DNA of 64,000 nucleotides, taken from Marinobacterium zhoushanense. Lineage in GTDB: Bacteria > Pseudomonadota > Gammaproteobacteria > Pseudomonadales > Balneatricaceae. Within the stretch, counting starts at the first letter, position 1. Every line of letters starts with the position of its first letter. A model generated the notes under the pieces. The model did not search any database. It was not told where the DNA came from and saw only the letters and a list, made by a program, of their open reading frames with translations. A program made the translations under genes and the position numbers. This document shows positions 28,579 through 38,327 of this stretch, piece after piece. The stretch covers positions 124,001 through 188,000 of the forward strand of contig NZ_BMIJ01000003.1 of the NCBI RefSeq assembly GCF_014641945.1, given 5' to 3'.

Positions 28579-29472
28579 ATGACAAAGGTATCTCTGGTGT
28601 TGGGGACAGGGGGCGCGCGCGGATATGCACATATTGGTGTGATAGAGGAGCTTGAGGCCAGGGGGTACCAGGTGACCTGTATTGCCGGGTCCTCGATGGG
28701 GGCGATGATCGGAGGTCTTTATGCGGCCGGTGGTATGGAGGCGTATCGTGCCTGGGTCGAAACCTTGCGCTGGATCGATGTTGTCCGCCTGCTTGACCTG
28801 AATTTCAAAAATAGCCTGTTCAGCGGCGACAAGGTGTTCGCCCGATTGAGGGAGCTGATCGGTGATCCGGCGATCGAGACACTCCCCATAGCCTATACAG
28901 CGGTGGCGGCCGATCTGACCAGCAACAAGGAGGTCTGGTTTCAGCGCGGTAGTCTGTTGCAGGCGATGCGTGCGTCGATAGCGATTCCCGGAATCGTATC
29001 GCCTGTTATTCGCGGCGAGCGCGTGTTGGTCGATGGCGGTGTGCTAAATCCCTTGCCGATCGTGGCGACCGTAGCGGCTCATGCCGACCTGATCATCGCG
29101 GTTGATGTTAACGCCTCGCGTGACTCTGTTGCCATGCATCTGGATCCCGAAGATCTCGAGCATCAGCAAAACAGGTCGCCAGCCCGCATGGGGCGCTTTG
29201 CCGTGCTGCTGAATTCGATGGAGGTGATGCAGGGCGCTCTTACTCGCTACAAAATTGCCGGTTACAGCCCGGATCTGGTAATCCGGGTGCCGAAGGAGGT
29301 TGGCGGTTTTCACGAGTTTCATCGCGCCAAAGCGCTGATCGATGTCGGTCGGAGAATGGCGCGCCGCCAACTCGATCTGTTCGAGGAGCTGGCGGCGGTC
29401 AGACCCGACCCGGAGGCCGGTATCGGGGTGCAGGATGTTGAGACTGTGGAGGCTGACTCAGCTGACCAATGA
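28579..29472 (+). CDS. Patatin-like phospholipase, RssA-type
   Basis: A 297-residue patatin-fold lipid hydrolase. The oxyanion motif is GTGGARG, the nucleophile lies in GSSMG, and the dyad aspartate in DGG ([11 protein letters not shown]). Length and architecture match RssA/NTE-type single-domain enzymes, which act on lysophospholipids or acyl esters. No rssB-like regulator is nearby. It is last in a tight group with the hydrolase and DUF4892 genes. Its end overlaps folE, antisense, by 15 bases. Confidence 0.85.
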   Translation: MTKVSLVLGTGGARGYAHIGVIEELEARGYQVTCIAGSSMGAMIGGLYAAGGMEAYRAWVETLRWIDVVRLLDLNFKNSLFSGDKVFARLRELIGDPAIETLPIAYTAVAADLTSNKEVWFQRGSLLQAMRASIAIPGIVSPVIRGERVLVDGGVLNPLPIVATVAAHADLIIAVDVNASRDSVAMHLDPEDLEHQQNRSPARMGRFAVLLNSMEVMQGALTRYKIAGYSPDLVIRVPKEVGGFHEFHRAKALIDVGRRMARRQLDLFEELAAVRPDPEAGIGVQDVETVEADSADQ

Positions 29473-29997
29473 CAGGAACTCGGCGCGGGTGGCCGGATTG
29501 GATCTGAACGTCCCCAGCATCATCGAGGTTTTCATCTCCGCATTCTGTTTCTCTACGCCACGCATCATCATGCACATGTGCTGAGCCTCAATCACCACGC
29601 CGACACCCAGAGCGCCGGTGACCTGCTGGATCGCTTCCGCAATCTCCTTGGTCATGTTTTCCTGGATCTGAAGTCGGCGGGCATACATGTCCACGATGCG
29701 GGCAATCTTCGACAGTCCAACCACGCGCCCGTCGGGAATGTAGGCAACATGGGCTTTGCCGATAAACGGCAGCAGGTGGTGCTCACACATCGAATAGAGC
29801 TCGATATTTTTTACCAGCACCATCTCGCTGTTATCAGACGGAAAGAGGGCGCCGTTGACCACCTCTTCCAGCGACTGCTGGTAGCCTCGGGTCATAAACT
29901 GCATCGCCTTCGCTGCACGTTTAGGCGTGTCCTTCAAACCCTCGCGTTGCAGATCTTCACCGAGTGATTCGATGATTTTGGCGTAGGATTCTTCCAT
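29458..29997 (-). CDS. folE: GTP cyclohydrolase I
   Basis: A 179-residue enzyme that converts GTP to 7,8-dihydroneopterin triphosphate, the first step of tetrahydrofolate synthesis. Zinc ligands are visible in MCEHHLLPF and [10 protein letters not shown] chose the ATG at 29997 because GGAG lies seven bases upstream; an in-frame ATG sits at 30009. Unlike some genomes with several folE genes, I see only this one here. It is antisense-overlapped by the patatin-like gene. Confidence 0.95.
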   Translation of the reverse strand: MEESYAKIIESLGEDLQREGLKDTPKRAAKAMQFMTRGYQQSLEEVVNGALFPSDNSEMVLVKNIELYSMCEHHLLPFIGKAHVAYIPDGRVVGLSKIARIVDMYARRLQIQENMTKEIAEAIQQVTGALGVGVVIEAQHMCMMMRGVEKQNAEMKTSMMLGTFRSNPATRAEFLSLVS

Positions 29998-30089
29998 CTG
30001 TGGCTCCATCAGAGAGATATGTGGCCCGACCGGGTCGAAAAAAGCGCTTAAGGTACGTCATCGCTCGTGTCAGGTAAAGAAAAGTGCGA

Positions 30090-30647
30090 TTAACGCGCCG
30101 GTTTTTGTTTAAGTAGCACATAAACAGCACCGGCGCCTCCATCGGCTGGCTGAGCTGAACAAAATGCCAGCACTGGGGCGAGTTGGCGTAGCCAGTCGTT
30201 GACGTGGGATTTCATCAGTGCAGGTTGGCCGGGTTGGGAGTATGACTTGCCATGCACAATCAGCGCACAACGTAGCCCGCGAGCCTCACAGTCTCGTATA
30301 AAACGTGATAGCTCCTCACGTGCCTGGTCGAGAGTGTAGCCGTGCAGATCCAGTCCCGCCTGCCAGGGGATATGGCCGCGGCGCAGTTTCTTCATCTGCC
30401 GGACCTGTATGCCGGAGCTGGCAAACAGTAGATCCTGTTCCGATTCGATAATCTCGACCGCCGTTGTCGACAGGCCGTCGACGAAAGCTTCGCTCTCCTG
30501 CTCTGCGGCCTGACGTCTGTAGTGATGAGTTTGAGATGGGCTGGGCTTGCCATCACGTTTCAGCGATGCGCGATCATTCCGCAGCGGACTGACGTCGGCG
30601 ACAGCACGCTTAAAGTCGGTTAGATCGGATTGCGGTTCATCAGTCAT
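30090..30647 (-). CDS. smrB: Smr-domain endonuclease SmrB
   Basis: A 185-residue protein with a charged N-terminal extension and a C-terminal Smr domain. Conserved motifs are Asp100-Leu-His102-Gly (LDLHGYTLDQA) and VHGKS. In E. coli SmrB cuts mRNA upstream of collided ribosomes and starts ribosome rescue. The E. coli protein has about the same length and also sits divergently next to prmB, so orthology is well supported. Confidence 0.9.
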   Translation of the reverse strand: MTDEPQSDLTDFKRAVADVSPLRNDRASLKRDGKPSPSQTHHYRRQAAEQESEAFVDGLSTTAVEIIESEQDLLFASSGIQVRQMKKLRRGHIPWQAGLDLHGYTLDQAREELSRFIRDCEARGLRCALIVHGKSYSQPGQPALMKSHVNDWLRQLAPVLAFCSAQPADGGAGAVYVLLKQKPAR

Positions 30648-30710
30648 AGCGTTTGAGGTACGTTTTCTTTAACATGTGCGGCCTGTAAAACGCCCATTAT
30701 CGGACCTGCG

Positions 30711-31631
30711 ATGAATCTGGATCAAGCATCTCTGCTCGACGAATTGGAAAGCCTGCGTGATTTCGTGCGTTTCAGTCTGAGTGCGTTCCATGAGCATGGC
30801 CTCTATTTTGGTCATGGTACGGACAACGCCTGGGATGAGGCCGTACAGCTGGTGTTAAACGCGGTTCATCTGCCTTGGAATACCCGTCCGGAAGTGCTCG
30901 ACGCCCGGTTAACGCGCAGTGAAAAACGTCGTGTTCTGGAGTACCTGAGTCAGCGTGTCGAGCTGCGTAAGCCGCTACCCTATATTACCGGCGAGGCCTG
31001 GTTCATGGGGTTGGCGTTCAACGTGGATGAGCGGGTGCTGATTCCGCGTTCACCCATTGCCGAACTGATCGAGAACGGCTATGAGCCCTGGTTGCGGCCT
31101 GGGCCGGTTGAGCGCGTGCTGGACCTGTGCACCGGCAGCGGTTGCATCGGCATCGCGACCGCGCTGGTCTTTCCCGAGGCCTGCGTCGACCTGGTCGATA
31201 TCTCGGAAGATGCGCTGGCAGTAGCGACGGGCAATATCAAGCGCCATCAACTGACCGATCGCGTGCAGGTCGTCCACAGTGATCTGTTCGGCGCCCTGGA
31301 CCCGGCACAGCCCTATGACCTGATCGTCAGCAATCCGCCCTATGTGGATGCTCAGGATTTGGCCAGTATGCCTGACGAATATAGGCATGAGCCGGATCTG
31401 GCGCTCGGTTCGGGCGACGATGGCTTGGATATTACGCGACAAATACTGCGAGAAGCGGGGCGCTACCTGAGCGATGACGGACTTCTCGTCGTCGAGGTGG
31501 GGAACTCCGAAGTGCACCTGATGGAGCAGTACCCCGACCTGCCATTGATGTGGATCGAGCTCGAACGGGGCGGCAACGGCGTGTTTTGTATTACGGCGCA
31601 GGAACTGCGTCAGCACTCAGATAGAATATGA
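30711..31631 (+). CDS. prmB: Ribosomal protein uL3 glutamine methyltransferase PrmB
   Basis: A 306-residue S-adenosylmethionine-dependent methyltransferase. The SAM site is DLCTGSGCIGI and the catalytic motif is Asn208-Pro-Pro-Tyr211 (SNPPYV). PrmB methylates the amide of one glutamine in ribosomal protein uL3; PrmA and PrmC are relatives with other targets. The N-terminal about 90 residues form the specificity domain. aroC follows after 39 bases, as in E. coli, and smrB is divergent. Confidence 0.92.
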   Translation: MNLDQASLLDELESLRDFVRFSLSAFHEHGLYFGHGTDNAWDEAVQLVLNAVHLPWNTRPEVLDARLTRSEKRRVLEYLSQRVELRKPLPYITGEAWFMGLAFNVDERVLIPRSPIAELIENGYEPWLRPGPVERVLDLCTGSGCIGIATALVFPEACVDLVDISEDALAVATGNIKRHQLTDRVQVVHSDLFGALDPAQPYDLIVSNPPYVDAQDLASMPDEYRHEPDLALGSGDDGLDITRQILREAGRYLSDDGLLVVEVGNSEVHLMEQYPDLPLMWIELERGGNGVFCITAQELRQHSDRI

Positions 31632-31670
31632 TGGTGTCCCGACGGGGCGCGGCGAGACAGGATAGAAGCG

Positions 31671-32762
31671 ATGTCCGGAAATAGCATTGGCAAACTCTTT
31701 ACCCTGACCACCTTTGGTGAGAGTCATGGCCCAGCGCTTGGCTGTATTATCGATGGCTGCCCTCCAGGTATCGAGATCAGTGAAGCCGAGCTGCAGGTCG
31801 AACTGGATAGGCGCAAGCCCGGCACTTCGCGCCATACCACCCAGCGACGTGAGGCCGACGAAGTGCGCATACTTTCAGGCGTGTTCGAAGGTCGTACCAC
31901 AGGTACCCCGATAGGTATGCTGATTGAGAATACCGATCAGCGCTCCAAGGATTACAGTGACATCAAGGATACCTTCCGACCGGCCCACGCTGACTACACC
32001 TACAGTCAGAAGTACGGCATTCGCGACTATCGCGGGGGTGGGCGTTCGTCAGCTCGGGAAACGGCGATGCGGGTGGCCGCCGGCGCGTTGGCCAAGAAGG
32101 TGTTGGCCAAGTATGGTGTTCAGGTACGCGGTTATCTGGCCCAGCTCGGGCCGGTGGCGATCGATCCGACCCGGTTCGACTGGAGTCAGGTTGATCAGAA
32201 TCCGTTCTTTTCGCCCGATGCCGAAGCGGTCGCTGAAATGGAAGAATACATGGATGCGCTGCGCAAAGAGGGTAACTCAATCGGTGCGCGGATCAATGTG
32301 GTTGCGTCCGGGGTGCCGGTTGGCCTGGGTGAACCGATCTTCGACCGCCTGGATGCGGAGCTGGCCCATGCGCTGATGAGTATCAATGCGGTGAAGGGGG
32401 TGGAGATCGGTGATGGTTTTGCCGTAGTGGAGCAGAAGGGGACGGAGCACCGGGACGAGATGACCCCGGAAAGTTTCCTCTCCAATCATGCCGGTGGCAT
32501 TCTCGGCGGGATCTCCAGCGGTCAGGATATCCTGGCCAGTATCGCGCTGAAGCCGACCTCCAGCCTGCGTCTGCCAGGGCGCAGTATCAATAGCCAGGGC
32601 GAAGCGATCGAGGTTGTAACCAAAGGGCGGCACGATCCCTGTGTCGGTATTCGCGCGACACCGATCGCCGAGGCGATGGTGGCCATTGTGCTGTTGGATC
32701 ACCTGTTGCGTAATCGTGCCCAAAATGGGGATGTGGAGCGTACTATCCCGGTGCTGAGCTAA
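31671..32762 (+). CDS. aroC: Chorismate synthase
   Basis: A 363-residue FMN-dependent enzyme that makes chorismate from EPSP, the last common step of aromatic amino acid synthesis. Signatures are GESHGPALG near the start, the phosphate-binding RRPGTS-like stretch (here [17 protein letters not shown]), and [10 protein letters not shown] in the middle. Length matches the family. It follows prmB and precedes the polyamine genes. Confidence 0.97.
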   Translation: MSGNSIGKLFTLTTFGESHGPALGCIIDGCPPGIEISEAELQVELDRRKPGTSRHTTQRREADEVRILSGVFEGRTTGTPIGMLIENTDQRSKDYSDIKDTFRPAHADYTYSQKYGIRDYRGGGRSSARETAMRVAAGALAKKVLAKYGVQVRGYLAQLGPVAIDPTRFDWSQVDQNPFFSPDAEAVAEMEEYMDALRKEGNSIGARINVVASGVPVGLGEPIFDRLDAELAHALMSINAVKGVEIGDGFAVVEQKGTEHRDEMTPESFLSNHAGGILGGISSGQDILASIALKPTSSLRLPGRSINSQGEAIEVVTKGRHDPCVGIRATPIAEAMVAIVLLDHLLRNRAQNGDVERTIPVLS

Positions 32763-32809
32763 CCCGCGAGGGCGCAAACACTGTGGCCTTGAATTCCGGA
32801 GCAACGAGT

Positions 32810-33292
32810 ATGGATGATCTGACAGACAAGCCCGATCAGACGCTGTCCTCTGGCAAAGGGGATTGGCCTGCCTATGCTCCGGGTAACAAAGAGACGCGCA
32901 AGGACTATTTTATCGAGAGGGCGGGGTATCGCTTTGCCGGTACCCACCTGATCATCGATCTGCTGGGTGCGTCCAACCTGGACGAGCTGGAGCGAATGGA
33001 GCATGCGCTGCGCGACTCGGTAAGAGCCGCGGGTGCTACGCTGCTGCACCTGCATCTGCACCATTTCACGCCTAATGGCGGCATATCCGGTGTGGCCGTA
33101 CTCGCCGAGTCGCATATCAGTGTGCATACCTGGCCGGAGCGTGAGTTTGCGGCCTTCGATGTGTTTATGTGCGGAGATGCTCGGCCGGAGCAGACCATTG
33201 CGGTACTCGAGCGTGCCTTTGAGCCGACCGAAACCCGTGTTCAGGAGATTCTGCGAGGACGGATAGCGATCGATGACGACCACCTTCGTTGA
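32810..33292 (+). CDS. speD: S-adenosylmethionine decarboxylase proenzyme, short class
   Basis: A 160-residue pyruvoyl enzyme that makes decarboxylated AdoMet for spermidine synthesis. The self-processing site is Glu100-Ser101 in [13 protein letters not shown]; Ser101 becomes the pyruvoyl group. It belongs to the short prokaryotic class rather than the 264-residue E. coli type, and has an extra about 35-residue N-terminal extension. The ATG at 32810 has GGAG eight bases upstream; a GTG at 32783 is less likely. The end overlaps speE by 20 bases. Confidence 0.9.
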   Translation: MDDLTDKPDQTLSSGKGDWPAYAPGNKETRKDYFIERAGYRFAGTHLIIDLLGASNLDELERMEHALRDSVRAAGATLLHLHLHHFTPNGGISGVAVLAESHISVHTWPEREFAAFDVFMCGDARPEQTIAVLERAFEPTETRVQEILRGRIAIDDDHLR

Positions 33293-34127
33293 GACACTTC
33301 ATAACGGCTATGGACAGTGCTTCACCGTTGATGAGTTGCTGTTTGAGCATCGCACCGAACATCAGGAGTTGCTGATTTTTCGTAACGCGACCTTCGGTCG
33401 GGTGATGGCGCTTGACGGCATAGTACAGACCACGGAGCGTGACGAGTTCATCTACCACGAGATGCTTACCCATTTGCCCCTGCTGGCGCACGGTGGTGTG
33501 GCGCGGGTATTGATCATTGGCGGGGGTGATGGCGGTATGCTGCGTGAGGTGCTCAAGCATCCGACGGTGGAAGCGGTTACCCAGGTCGAGATCGATCAAG
33601 CGGTAATCGATATGTGCCGACGCTATCTTCCCAACCACTCCGCTGGTGCGTTCGACGATCCCCGGGCCAATGTCGTGATTGCCGACGGCGTCGATTTCGT
33701 GCGTGACACCAGCGAGCGCTACGACCTGATCATTTCGGACTGTACCGATCCCGTGGGGCCAGGCGAAGTGTTGTTCACCAGCGAATTCTATGCCGGCTGC
33801 AAGCGCTGCCTGAATCCCGGAGGGGTCTTCGTTGCGCAGAACGGTGTCGCGTTCCTGCAGCTGGATGAGGTGCTTAATACCCATCACCGGTTGTCGCCAC
33901 TGTTTGCCGACCAGAGCTTCTATTGCGCGGCGGTGCCGACCTATGCCGGAGGGCTGATGACCTTTGCCTGGGCCAGTGACGATCCCGCATTGCGGCAGGT
34001 GGCGCTGGATGCGTTGGATCGGCGTTACCGGGCTTCAGGTATCCGTACCCGCTACTACAATCCGCAGATCCATGCCGGCAGCTTCGCGTTGCCGCAGTAC
34101 ATCCTAGACGCCTTCTCGGGTAGCTAA
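33273..34127 (+). CDS. speE: Spermidine synthase
   Basis: A 284-residue aminopropyltransferase that joins decarboxylated AdoMet and putrescine. Key motifs are [17 protein letters not shown] (SAM-type site), the conserved SDCTDPVGP with catalytic Asp, and the C-terminal YYNPQIH. The start overlaps the speD end by 20 bases, so the two enzymes of one step are made together. An MFS gene follows at once. Confidence 0.95.
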   Translation: MTTTFVETLHNGYGQCFTVDELLFEHRTEHQELLIFRNATFGRVMALDGIVQTTERDEFIYHEMLTHLPLLAHGGVARVLIIGGGDGGMLREVLKHPTVEAVTQVEIDQAVIDMCRRYLPNHSAGAFDDPRANVVIADGVDFVRDTSERYDLIISDCTDPVGPGEVLFTSEFYAGCKRCLNPGGVFVAQNGVAFLQLDEVLNTHHRLSPLFADQSFYCAAVPTYAGGLMTFAWASDDPALRQVALDALDRRYRASGIRTRYYNPQIHAGSFALPQYILDAFSGS

Positions 34128-34142
34128 GTGGGTGGCGGCTTG

Positions 34143-35321
34143 ATGCAGGCGTCGGCGACGATACCCCGTACCCGGCTGTCCGGGTTTTATCTGTTCTACT
34201 TCGCCTTTCTTGGTGCTCTGGTGCCTTACTGGAGCCTCTACCTGCAATCCTTCGGCTTCGGTCCGGAGTTGATCGGCGTGCTGATGGGGATGCTGCACGC
34301 GACCCGCATCATCGCGCCCTCTCTGTGGGGGTGGTTGGCGGACCGCAGTGGTCGCAGGATGCGTATTGTGCGGCTCGGATCTCTGGCGGCCTGGCTCGTT
34401 TTTGCACTCATCTTTTGGGCCGATCGGGCGCTTTATATCGCCTTGGTTACCTTGGCGTTCAGTTTCTTTTGGAACGCGATACTGCCTCAGTTCGAAGTGG
34501 TAACCCTGCGTTATCTCGGTGAGGATAAGCACGACTACAGCCGCATCAGAGTCTGGGGCTCAATCGGATTTATCGCCTCGGTTTCCGCTACCGGCTATCT
34601 GATGGAGTTGGTTCATATCCGTATGCTGCCTTGGGTGTTACTGGCGCTGCTGGTGCTGATCTGGTTGAACACACTGGTCGTTCATCAGCGGCAGGAGAGG
34701 GTGGCAGAGTCCGAGGTGCAAGCTGGTCAGGCATTCCTGCCGCTGCTTAGGCGGCCGCAGGTGCTCGCCTTCTTTGCGGTCTGTTTCCTGATCCAGTTTG
34801 GTCACGGACCCTACTACAGCTTCTTCAGTCCCATGCTGGAGCAGTTGGACTACACTCGCGGCGTCATTGGTATGCTTTGGTCCCTTGGTGTGCTGGCCGA
34901 GGTGGTGTTGTTCATCTATATGCGCCGCGTTCTGCAGCGCTGGTCTTTGCGCCACATTATGCTGGTCAGCCTGTGGCTGAGCGTGTTGCGCTGGGTGGTT
35001 ACCGCTCTGCTGCCCGCCTATATCCTGCCACTGGTGTTGGCTCAACTGCTGCACGCGGCCAGTTTCGGCAGTCTGCATATCGCGGGTATCGCGCTGGTGC
35101 AGCACTATTTCCCGACCTACGCGCAAGGGCGCGGGCAGGCACTGTTTTCCAGTCTGGGGTTCGGTGCCGGTGGCCTGCTCGGCTCCGTTGTTGCGGGTTT
35201 GATATGGCAACAGGGAGGGGGGCTGCCCGCTTTCCTGGTTTCAGCACTCGCTTGCCTTGTCGCTATAGTGTTGACTTCTGTCTGGATATATCCGGAAAAG
35301 GTGCAGCAAAATAGCGCTTGA
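34143..35321 (+). CDS. MFS transporter (HcaT / MFS_1-like)
   Basis: A 392-residue permease with about 12 membrane helices. The loop between helices 2 and 3 carries the MFS pattern GWLADRSGRRMR. The N-terminal GFYLFYFAFLGALVPYWSLY is typical of the MFS_1-like/HcaT branch. The substrate is unknown, and the position next to speDE does not by itself show polyamine transport. I chose the ATG at 34143; a GTG at 34128 directly after the speE stop is also in frame. Confidence 0.85.
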   Translation: MQASATIPRTRLSGFYLFYFAFLGALVPYWSLYLQSFGFGPELIGVLMGMLHATRIIAPSLWGWLADRSGRRMRIVRLGSLAAWLVFALIFWADRALYIALVTLAFSFFWNAILPQFEVVTLRYLGEDKHDYSRIRVWGSIGFIASVSATGYLMELVHIRMLPWVLLALLVLIWLNTLVVHQRQERVAESEVQAGQAFLPLLRRPQVLAFFAVCFLIQFGHGPYYSFFSPMLEQLDYTRGVIGMLWSLGVLAEVVLFIYMRRVLQRWSLRHIMLVSLWLSVLRWVVTALLPAYILPLVLAQLLHAASFGSLHIAGIALVQHYFPTYAQGRGQALFSSLGFGAGGLLGSVVAGLIWQQGGGLPAFLVSALACLVAIVLTSVWIYPEKVQQNSA

Positions 35322-35349
35322 CGCTGTATTGTGCCAAGGGTCTTATACT

Positions 35350-35363
35350 ACTATTCAAATAGT
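35350..35363. promoter_or_regulatory. Inverted repeat before the DUF6489-phaR operon
   Basis: ACTATT (35350-35355) and AATAGT (35358-35363) form a perfect inverted repeat with a 2-base centre. It sits about 40 bases before the DUF6489 start, directly after a TATACT hexamer (35344-35349) that could be a -10. The position would suit autoregulation, for example by PhaR, but the sequence is not one I know as a PhaR site. Confidence 0.35.
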
Positions 35364-35403
35364 TAGCAGAGCGGCCGGAGAGGTCGGGGATTGAGGGGCT
35401 GGT

Positions 35404-35658
35404 ATGAAATTCACGATCAATATCGACATGACCCCCGAGGAGCTGCGCAGGGCGTTGGGACTGCCCGATGTCGCTGCACTGCAGGATGAGATGATCAGTC
35501 GCGTTCGCGAGCAGATGAATGCGGGTGCGGAGGGCTACGACCCGTTGACACTGCTCAAGCCTTACATGAGCCAGGGCGTGGGCTCCATGGAGGCATTTCA
35601 AAAAATGTTATTTAGCATGATGAGTCAGTACGGCCGCAACGATGACCGTAAGGACTGA
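35404..35658 (+). CDS. DUF6489-like small protein next to phaR
   Basis: An 84-residue protein beginning MKFTINIDMTPEELRRALG, then a helical, methionine-rich C-terminal half. This start is characteristic of a small conserved gene, DUF6489, that often accompanies PHA genes in gammaproteobacteria. No catalytic site or membrane segment is visible. phaR starts 25 bases after its stop. A granule-associated role is possible but not shown. Confidence 0.75.
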   Translation: MKFTINIDMTPEELRRALGLPDVAALQDEMISRVREQMNAGAEGYDPLTLLKPYMSQGVGSMEAFQKMLFSMMSQYGRNDDRKD

Positions 35659-35683
35659 TCCAGTTCGAGGTAGAAGCGAGGCA

Positions 35684-36199
35684 ATGAAGGAGACAGACGT
35701 GCGCATATTGAGGAAGTACACCAACCGCCGGCTGTATGATACCTCTCGCAGCTGTTATGTGACGCTGGAGGATGTCAAACAGCTTGTCCTCAACGGTGAA
35801 CAGTTCCAGGTTCAAGACTCGAAAACCGGGAATGACCTGACCCGCAATATCCTCCTGCAGATCATCAGCGAGCAGGAAGCGGAGGGGCATGGCACTCTAT
35901 TGACCAATCAGGTGTTGCAGCAGCTGATCCGTTTCTACGGTGACAGTATGCAGGGAATGATGAGCCAGTATCTTGAGCAGAGTATCGCTGCTTTTCTGGA
36001 GCATCAGGACCGCATTCGCGAACAGATGCAGACCATGATCGGAGCAGCGAACCCGCTGACCATGATGAACCGAATCGCCGACCAGAATATGGCCGTTTGG
36101 AACATGTTCTCGCCGCGCAACGAGGGGGCTAAGGACGAGTCCAAACAGGAGTCGAAGCCGGAGAGCGGCGACGACGAGGAGAAAAGTAAAAAGGGTTAA
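35684..36199 (+). CDS. phaR: PHA synthesis repressor PhaR
   Basis: A 171-residue regulator. The N-terminal DNA/granule-binding domain is recognisable from RILRKYTNRRLYDT and the following YVTLEDV. A helical middle with the PHA-accumulation pattern and an acidic, lysine-rich tail follow. PhaR represses phasin genes until granules form and titrate it. The ATG at 35684 has GAGG upstream; the open frame extends further. It converges on the class III phaC with 3 bases between stops. Confidence 0.93.
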   Translation: MKETDVRILRKYTNRRLYDTSRSCYVTLEDVKQLVLNGEQFQVQDSKTGNDLTRNILLQIISEQEAEGHGTLLTNQVLQQLIRFYGDSMQGMMSQYLEQSIAAFLEHQDRIREQMQTMIGAANPLTMMNRIADQNMAVWNMFSPRNEGAKDESKQESKPESGDDEEKSKKG

Positions 36200-36202
36200 A
36201 GG

Positions 36203-37267
36203 TTAATCGCGCGCCTTGAGCCAGCGCGCGATGCTTTCGGGGACCTGCTTCAGTGCTCGGCTGCTGACAAACACGCCGATATGACCCGCCTTAATGCACA
36301 GCTCGTTGTAGTCCTGGCTGGACGTCGCGGCTTCCAGTGCCCGCGATGAGGAGGGCGGAACCAGGTGGTCATGAGCGCCTATGATATTCAGGATCGGCTG
36401 GTTAATCGCTTTCAGATCAACCTTTTTCGAACCGATTCTCACCTCTCCCCTGAGCAGCAGATTCTGTTGAAAGAACTGCTGAATGAAGCTGCGGAACGCT
36501 TCGCCCGCCTGGTCGGGACCGTCATTGATCCACTGTTCCATGCGCAGGAAATTAAGAGCCTTGTCTCGATCGCTAAGCTGAGCCGGCAGGCCAAGGTTTT
36601 TCTGTACGCCCAGCCGCATCGGCATCAGCGAGTTGTAGGTATCGTTCAGTACCTCTCCGGGGATGTTACCGTAGGTAGCCACGGCCAGGTCCGCATCTAC
36701 TTTCATCGCAAGGTGGCTGAGAATGAAGTCCTCGGTCTGAAAGTCTACCGGGGTGACCATTGCGATCAAATTGCGCACCCGTTCCGGATGTAGCGCTGCG
36801 TAACAGAGGCTGAACGTGCCGCCCTGGCATATGCCAAGCAGATTGATCTGGTCGCTGGTCGCGTGCTCTGCGCAGGCGGTCACACAACTGTCCAGGTAAT
36901 CCTCGATATAGTCATCCAAATCGAGATATCGGTCCCCTTCGTCCGGGTAACCCCAGTCGATCAGGTACACCGGTATGCCCTGATCCAGCAGCGCGGCGAT
37001 CAGCGACCGGTCGGGCTGCAGGTCGGCTATGTAGGGGCGGTTGACCAGGGCGTAACAGATCAGCACCGGTGTTTTGGTCTGGGCCTGGCCGCGCGCCGTG
37101 TAATGGTAAAGGCGGGTTTTGTCGTTGCGGTATATCTCGGTGCGGGGGGTCGTGCCGACTTCGACACCATCGATCGTTTTCAGCGTCTCGTAGCTTTGCT
37201 GGAGGCGCTGATTGAAAAGCGACAGCTCATCCCGGATGGTATCCGGATTCAGTTTTAATCCCTTCAT
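36203..37267 (-). CDS. phaC: Class III PHA synthase catalytic subunit PhaC
   Basis: A 354-residue PHA synthase subunit, the short form that needs PhaE. The lipase-like box is GICQGG with nucleophile Cys147. Asp300 (GAHDHL) and His329 (KAGHIG) complete the triad, each two residues offset from the Allochromatium enzyme. It polymerises short-chain hydroxyacyl-CoA. The start overlaps the phaE stop by four bases (ATGA), so the two are made in fixed ratio. This is the second PHA synthase in the window. Confidence 0.95.
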   Translation of the reverse strand: MKGLKLNPDTIRDELSLFNQRLQQSYETLKTIDGVEVGTTPRTEIYRNDKTRLYHYTARGQAQTKTPVLICYALVNRPYIADLQPDRSLIAALLDQGIPVYLIDWGYPDEGDRYLDLDDYIEDYLDSCVTACAEHATSDQINLLGICQGGTFSLCYAALHPERVRNLIAMVTPVDFQTEDFILSHLAMKVDADLAVATYGNIPGEVLNDTYNSLMPMRLGVQKNLGLPAQLSDRDKALNFLRMEQWINDGPDQAGEAFRSFIQQFFQQNLLLRGEVRIGSKKVDLKAINQPILNIIGAHDHLVPPSSSRALEAATSSQDYNELCIKAGHIGVFVSSRALKQVPESIARWLKARD

Positions 37268-38235
37268 GCCTTGTCTTCGCTTTTTGGCCGCTTCGGCGTA
37301 TTGCGGCCCGCCTTTCGGGCGGGCGCGCTATGGCGCTTGAACTGTTCCATCTCTTCACGCAGAGAGCTGAGCGCGGCAACTTCACGACGCAGCTGCTTCA
37401 GTTCGCGCCGCTGGTCGTTAAGTCGCTGGAATATAAGATCCAGTTGCGTACTGTTGGGTATGCCCAGTTGCTGTAGCTGAGTATTACGCAGATCCTGCAG
37501 GAACTGTCGCAGGGCCATGACCGAGTTGCTGATACGGCCGTGAGCATCCCGGTATCCTGCTGTGGCTATCCGCTCCGCGTAACCGCTTTCATAGGCCTCG
37601 ACCCAGAGGTCGTGTAGCTGGCCAAGCGAATCTATCGCAGGGGATGACTGTTCTATCCGTTCGAGAAAGCGGGACGTTGCACTGGTATTGATCTCTGCAT
37701 AGTGAGCGGAGTAGTCGCGTAGGGCCTGCTCGTACTCGATCAGCAGGTCGACCCCCTCTTTTAGTTGGCGCTGCAGGCTGTGCTGTAAACCCAGTATCGA
37801 AGGGGTGTTGAGCAGGCTTTTCACGCCGTGGATGAAGGGATTGTCGAGCAGCAGATCATCCTGGAAACTATGGGTCCGAAACAGCGCTCCCAACTGCTCG
37901 GGTAGCTGCCAGCGCTTCAGTATCCACTCCTGGGTCAGGCCTCGAAGGTGGTTGTGAAACTGGTTTACCAGCCCGTTCATCTCGCTGTGGGAGCCGCTTT
38001 GCTCCAGCTGGTTAATCAACTGCTCTGCAAAGCGGGTGAATTCGAGCGACTGCTGGGTGAGCAGGGCCATCAGCTCCGCCTGTTGCGGCGGCAACGGGTC
38101 GTCGGTGGCCAGTTGATCCTTCAGCAGTTGCCACCAGGGCTGGAAAGGGTCGCTGTCCGATGTGGTGCCGACGTTGTTTTCCAGATGTGCCATCCACTGC
38201 TGCATCATTTTCAGCAGATCATCCGCCACAACCAT
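37264..38235 (-). CDS. phaE: Class III PHA synthase subunit PhaE
   Basis: A 323-residue helical, leucine- and glutamine-rich protein. The C-terminal coiled-coil region and a lysine/arginine-rich end fit PhaE, the non-catalytic partner that activates class III PhaC. Sequence is weakly conserved in this family, so the overlap with phaC carries weight. The ATG at 38235 directly follows GGAG; a GTG at 38229, two codons on, has better spacing, and a GTG at 38247 is also possible. Confidence 0.9.
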   Translation of the reverse strand: MVVADDLLKMMQQWMAHLENNVGTTSDSDPFQPWWQLLKDQLATDDPLPPQQAELMALLTQQSLEFTRFAEQLINQLEQSGSHSEMNGLVNQFHNHLRGLTQEWILKRWQLPEQLGALFRTHSFQDDLLLDNPFIHGVKSLLNTPSILGLQHSLQRQLKEGVDLLIEYEQALRDYSAHYAEINTSATSRFLERIEQSSPAIDSLGQLHDLWVEAYESGYAERIATAGYRDAHGRISNSVMALRQFLQDLRNTQLQQLGIPNSTQLDLIFQRLNDQRRELKQLRREVAALSSLREEMEQFKRHSAPARKAGRNTPKRPKSEDKA

Positions 38236-38327
38236 CTCCAAGTGCACAAATTTTATGAGGCGATCTTACCGTGCGGCGGTGGACAATGGCCAGCGTGTAT
38301 CCTCCTAAGTTCGCCCTCGCTCTAGGT

